A stretch of 20,951 nucleotides of DNA from Apostichopus californicus (lineage: Eukaryota; Echinodermata; Holothuroidea; Aspidochirotida; Stichopodidae): contig JAIPMN010006347.1 in NCBI GenBank assembly GCA_020650975.1, positions 4,307 to 25,257 on the forward strand, in the 5' to 3' direction. Both the position numbers and the translations under genes were made by a program. Below the pieces are notes generated by a model. It did no database searches. It was not told where the DNA came from and saw only the letters and a program-made list of their open reading frames with translations. Below are positions 10,601 to 16,600 of this stretch, in pieces (the first letter of the stretch is position 1; every line of letters begins with the position of its first letter).

Positions 10601-13600
10601 GTTTTTTTTATATTGTTGCTTTAGGCTTTTACATTTTATGCCTTATTGGTTCTATATATTTAATATTTAGGTTTTCGTTACTATTCGTTTTTAGGTTGTA
10701 CATTTGTAAAGCGCTTTGAGAAGCTTTGCTGATTATGGGCTATATAAATATGACTTATTATTATTATTATCGATCCTTAATCTGAGTGTTGTCATATTAC
10801 CTATCCACCAACATCCATTCTGTGTTTCTTTATCCCAGATATTGACGAGTGTCTGACAGAGCCGTGTGCCAATGGTACCTGTAACAATCTAATCAATGAC
10901 TTCAGCTGTAGTTGCTTTGAGGGTTGGGACGGCCCCATCTGTGATGACTACATCGGATGCGAGAGCGACCCTTGTCAAAATGGCGGAAGCTGTACGCAGG
11001 GTGGATGGTACCTCATCTGTAACTGCGTCTTCCCATACAACGGAACCTTTTGTGAAATCAGTAAGTAATAGTCTAATATTATCTCCACGTTTGCAATGTA
11101 TTTCATCATCATTTCATTATGTCCAATGACCACAGATTGATTGTGAGAGATGTTGCTGTTTAGACATGGGAAAGGGGAAGTTTAGAACTAACATAATCAA
11201 AAGAGTGGGTGTGGTGGGGGGGGGGGGATCAGGTTTCACACTACACAGCCAAACTTGTTTCTCAATTATTCCTTTTCTTGCAGAAACAAGTCTTGAGCAA
11301 GGGACAGTTATATTATTATGTTTCTGATTACTTATCATTGTTATGATTCATACTGTTTAAGCTTAGATGATAGATTGTACATTGTACATCAAGATTTATA
11401 TATGGTTTCATCTTTTGTTCATCTTGTTCATCACCTTACAAAGACACTGTTCTAATTGTTTCTGCAGACAACGACCCTTGTGCTGATGGTAATTCTGTTT
11501 GTAAGAATGGAGCAACATGCAGTAGTGATGGCTTGGAGTATAACTGTACCTGTGCCTATGGCTTTACAGGCAAAAACTGTGAAACTGGTGAGTAAATATT
11601 CTTTTGTTGTAGGGTCAAGTCATGGACAAGGCACAGTAGGAACTGTTTGACTTGTTCAACCCACTCAATTTTGTTAGCTCAAAGGTCAAACTCTTATAGG
11701 TCAAATGGTGCATTCTGAGGTATGTGTGGACCATAAGTTAGGTCTATAGGAAAGTGGTCTAAATGCAAAGTTGTGCTAATAACTACTTTTAAATAATTGT
11801 GTGAAGTTGAAAGGCAGAGGAGGTGAAGGAGGGAGGGGGCCTTCCATCCCCACTGGTTCTCTGCCTGCCCATATGTTCCCATTATAATAAAATAATAATA
11901 AAATATTACTTATATAGCGCGTTCATCAGCAATGCTGCTCTAAGCGCTTTACAGGAATTGAAACAGTTAATATACAGGAAACATTTAAAATACAGGAAAC
12001 ATTCAAAAGCAAATAGTACAAAAAAAACGCCTAAAAGGTATATACCATAAAACTTATAATAGGATAAAAAAATACAATAAAGCTATGGTGATACAAAAAA
12101 AACAGTTCAAACATCATAGGCAATTCTAAAATAATATGTTTTCAGCGACTTTTATGAGACTTTTATGAGAGTTATCTAACTTCCAAGTACCGTGATTGAT
12201 ATTATTATTGTCAAGTTTGTTTTGTACATTTTGTTTTTCTTTCTTACTTTGTTCTGTTATTTTCTTTCTTTTTCTTTAGGATTACTAGCTTTGATAAACA
12301 TCTTATGTTTTTTTCTAGTATCCTGTATATACCATTACTGCACTGTTTTTGTATGTCTATGCGAAATATATTAACTGAACTGAACTTATATGTATAATTG
12401 TTGTTTTTCACCAGAAATCAACCCTTGCAGTCAAGATCCTTGTCAGAATGGAGGAACCTGCATCAACCAGATCGACACATACGAATGTCAGTGCGGAGAA
12501 TCATTTATGGGCAGGAATTGTGAAATTGGTAAATATCATTTTGATTTAAAATGGTGAATATGAGAAATAAAAAATGGAATTATTCAAGTAAGAAAATATT
12601 GCCTATTAAATCTCTTCACTGGGTTTGTAAAGACCACTTGACTTACTCATTTGGACGTATGTTGTTTTTATAGCAAGATAAAACCGACATGTTTCTTTGT
12701 GAAATCCTGCAAGCTTGTCCATATGGCAGAAAAAAACAAGGAGTGACTTTGTCTTGACCTCTCGACCTTGTTAAGGGTGTTGAGAACAAAACATCCCCAC
12801 CTCAGATAAGAGAACTGAAATAGGAGCTTCTTTCTTTTTCTTTGTTTTAAAGAAACCTCTCTTGTACAACTTTTTTTAAATTTATTTTCTTCTTTACTTG
12901 ATTGAGGACTAAAAAGAGAATATGTCTGACAAGTAGAGTTACTAAACTTTCAAGAAAGTGCTAAAGTACTGTCAAGAATGTTTTGTAAAAAAAAAGTGCC
13001 TCTGAATTGTGATCTTGTAGCTTCTTCGAAAGAACACAGCCAAATATTTTTTCCTGCCTTTCTGTGACAGAGTATGGACTATGTGTAGCCAGTGGAGATC
13101 CCCACTACAAGACGTATGACGGCTTATGGCATGACTTCCAGGGAAACTGCAGATACATTCTGACCCAAGATTGCGATGAATCCGTCTTCTCTATCGAAGT
13201 CGACAACGAAAAGCGATCTCCGACTGCGTCTGTATCATTCACTTCTGAAGTAGTTGTGAAAACAAGCACTCATGTAAGTGACATTACTTATTAAGGGACC
13301 TTTACTGTCTTCTTTCTGAACAACTGGGTTGATAATACACGTTGTTAACCTATTGCTTCTGTCTGCGTTACTTTAATAAAGTAGTTGCATGAGAAAAAAT
13401 GTAGGTATCAAAATGTGTCCCAACTGACTTGTTCTTTTTTTAACCAGTCTTTGCATTGAACAGATATACATGCAATTGTCGATGGTTTGTCATGTTTAAT
13501 ACTCTTTAGTTGAAGGTTTTAGCCAAGAATAACATATTCCCATATCATTTATGTCATTAATTGTTTTATACAAACACTGACTCTACAATTGATGATCACA

Positions 13601-16600
13601 GACTGGAGTTTGTTTTAAAGTCCATGTACTAAGTCAAAAAGGTGATGGACATAATAAATTCACCATACAATCTACAAAGAAGCAAATGTTGTATCATTCT
13701 GAATGAAGAAATATGAATGTCGCTAAATGTGAAATTCCTTGTTACCATTTGGTTACAGTGACTAAAAAATTGCATCATTATTGTCAGTACAAAATGGTAC
13801 ACATTGTTGTAATTTTCTGTTAGCTAGAGCCCAAAGATAAGGCATTTTGTTGGAGTAAAGTTGCCAGAGAGAAGCAAAATCACACTTTATAACTCCATGT
13901 AGATTGAGCACAGTACATGGTAAAAAGGTAGAATGCTCCATCCTAAGGCCTGCTCTATCAGTTCAATTTCGTGGACAGATTTTTGTTCTAAGAGCTGGAT
14001 TGAAATCTTTCATGGGATTGATATGGCCTGCAGGCCACCCACTGAGATCCCTTTATCTACCAGGACTATTATCTGTCTTATTAATTTGCCTGCCCAAAGG
14101 ATATCTATGTCACGGTTGCCATTTGCCTTGTTTTTCTCTTGTCATACTTTTGAAAATTTGAATAAAAATAAAAATAAATATAACAATTTTTTTTTTTGGA
14201 AAATTTGATTAGATTTCTATGTGAGAATGAACACATTCATTCGAATTATTCTGTTTTCCCTTTTTCAGGAAATCCGTCTATCAAGGAACAGACTTGTGCG
14301 GGTGAACGGTCTGGACACCATAGTGCCTTATCTCAAGGATGGAACCAGCATATCTGTTGCAGGGATCTATGTGGCAAGTTTATTGAATATTTGAAATCTT
14401 CATTATATTATCAAAGTATTATGTATTTCTTCTATTCAATGTGCTTCGTGCATAAGTACTAACTACTCCATGATTCTAAATCATATGTACATTTGCTGCA
14501 TATGTTGATTGGTAAACAAAGTAGTGTTAAGATCAGCTGTTCTGTTTTGTGTAACAAAGTAGTGTTAAGATCAGTTATTCTGTTTTGTGTAACAAAGTAG
14601 TGTTAAGGTCAGCTATCCTGTTTTGTGTAACAAAGTAGTGTTAAGATCAGCTATCCTGTTTTGTGTAACAAAGTAGTGTTAAGGTCAGCTGTTCTGTTTT
14701 ATTACCAAGTAAGTGTTAAAGATCGGTTGTTCTGTTTTTGTTTAACAGCAAGTGTACTTGGACATTGGTGTTTGGGTCAGATGGGATGGAGACAACAGAG
14801 TCGAAGTGAGAGCATCATCATCATTTCAAGGTAATCTCTGTGGTCTATGTGGTAACTATGACAACAATGCAGAGAGGGAGAATGAATTTATCATGAGAAA
14901 CGGACAACCGGTAAGTAATCTTTTCATCTGAAACCAACACCATGTATCAGAAATGTACTCTATGATCATTGAAGTAGTTAGACATAATAGTGGGGTTTTA
15001 AACTTAAACCATGCACATATATCTGAGAAAAAAAATATCATAAATGCAGAAAGGAAACAATTATGACTATTTCCTTGTGAGTTTGTAGGAGCGACCAGCT
15101 ATATCAACATCTTCGTTCGCAAGCATCAGTAGGAGATGTGCTCACTTGTGAAGGAGATGCATTTTATTTGTTCATGAATATGCATTTTTCTTTGGATATA
15201 CCCACCAGATTATCCACACTCTCGCTAAAAAATATCAACACAGGAAAATAATGTTCTGTTTTGTGAAGGGATATATGCATAGGAAGTGTGTGCTTTTGTT
15301 GATAGAAATGCACTTTCTGTAAGATATTTCTATATCACAATGAAGTCTAACTGATAACAAGGTGACATATACCATTACATTTATAGGCCTACCTTACTTA
15401 TATAGGTGGTAGGAGGGCTTGTAATCACATTATTCATATTATTCAATTTTGTTGCGATGTTTTTTTTTAAACAGGCAGCAAATGAGGTCTTGTTTGGTAA
15501 CAGCTGGAACATAGAGGAATTGTGCATTTCACCTGGTAGTGAGGTAGAGCCCTGCAACAGTGTAACAGAAGCAGTCGCTACCACTGCCCGAGAACTCTGT
15601 GGGACCATTACAGATACCAATGGTAAGCCCAGTATTTGTTTCAAAAGAACGGAATTTCAAGCTTTGATTCCACAGTGCAGAACAAGTTTTGTCATTTACC
15701 TGTGCTTGAGGCATTTTCTTATTTGTGTTTATTCACAAAGGCTTAAATCATTCCACAATGGAAGCATTCAAACAAAGTTTCATATGAAAGAAGTATCAGA
15801 TTGCTGTTTGTATAGTGTTAACATGTTTTTCATGCTGTTTACAGAAATGATAAAGTTGCCACTTGCTTGCTGCATTCATGTCTTAACAGACCATTGAATG
15901 TTGAGAAAGTCTGTTGCTTTTCAAAACAAACATGAATACTGAATAGCCTAGTCCTATCACACATCCATAGCAGAGGTACCTAGCCTAGTATAGCCTAGTT
16001 TGCGTATAATGTCTAGGATGAAGTGGTTATTGTCATTTACTGCCGAGGCTTACTACTGGCTAATAAGATTTCTTTCACCAAAAGAAAGTTTGAATGGATT
16101 TGTTTGGATACAAATGTGCAGGATATTTGCTCAAAATAACTTGATTGTATCTGCTGTAAAGTATAATGCTATTTTTAATAGAAGACAGTCAATGTGGTAA
16201 CTGTGTTCTGGATTTCATCGTCTGTGCCCAAAATTGTCAACTGTTGTTTATAGTTTGATAAAAGTTTAGAAACTTCATATCATATTTTCTTCTGATAATA
16301 TTAATAGTTACTAATCCCCTTACATCTATCTCATTGTGTTCACCATGCTCATTAACCTGTCTGTATTCTGTGCATGTTTTTGTCCCTTCTGTAACTGTTA
16401 CTTGTCATTTAGCCTTTGAAGTAGATCCTGCTAGGATCGAAACGTCAGGCCAACTTACTTTTAAACATTCTATTACACAGGCTCTCTAGTGGATAAGCAG
16501 TTTGCTAACAGTTTTATTTTATTTTGAATATGAATAGTTGCCAGTAAATTTATGTTTCTCTTTAAAGGTGTGTTTGCAGACTGCCACAGCACAATTGATC

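Noticed and set aside
10757..10771. (TTA)n as an independent microsatellite
   Set aside because: Better explained as the tail of the LINE-like 3' end beside it.
15406..15897. 163-codon continuous frame
   Set aside because: It is exon 16 read through both flanking introns; the intronic parts are not coding.
16416..16445. Functional hammerhead ribozyme
   Set aside because: The CUGANGA core is not intact and the outer pairing does not give the three-way junction; kept only as a related repeat motif.
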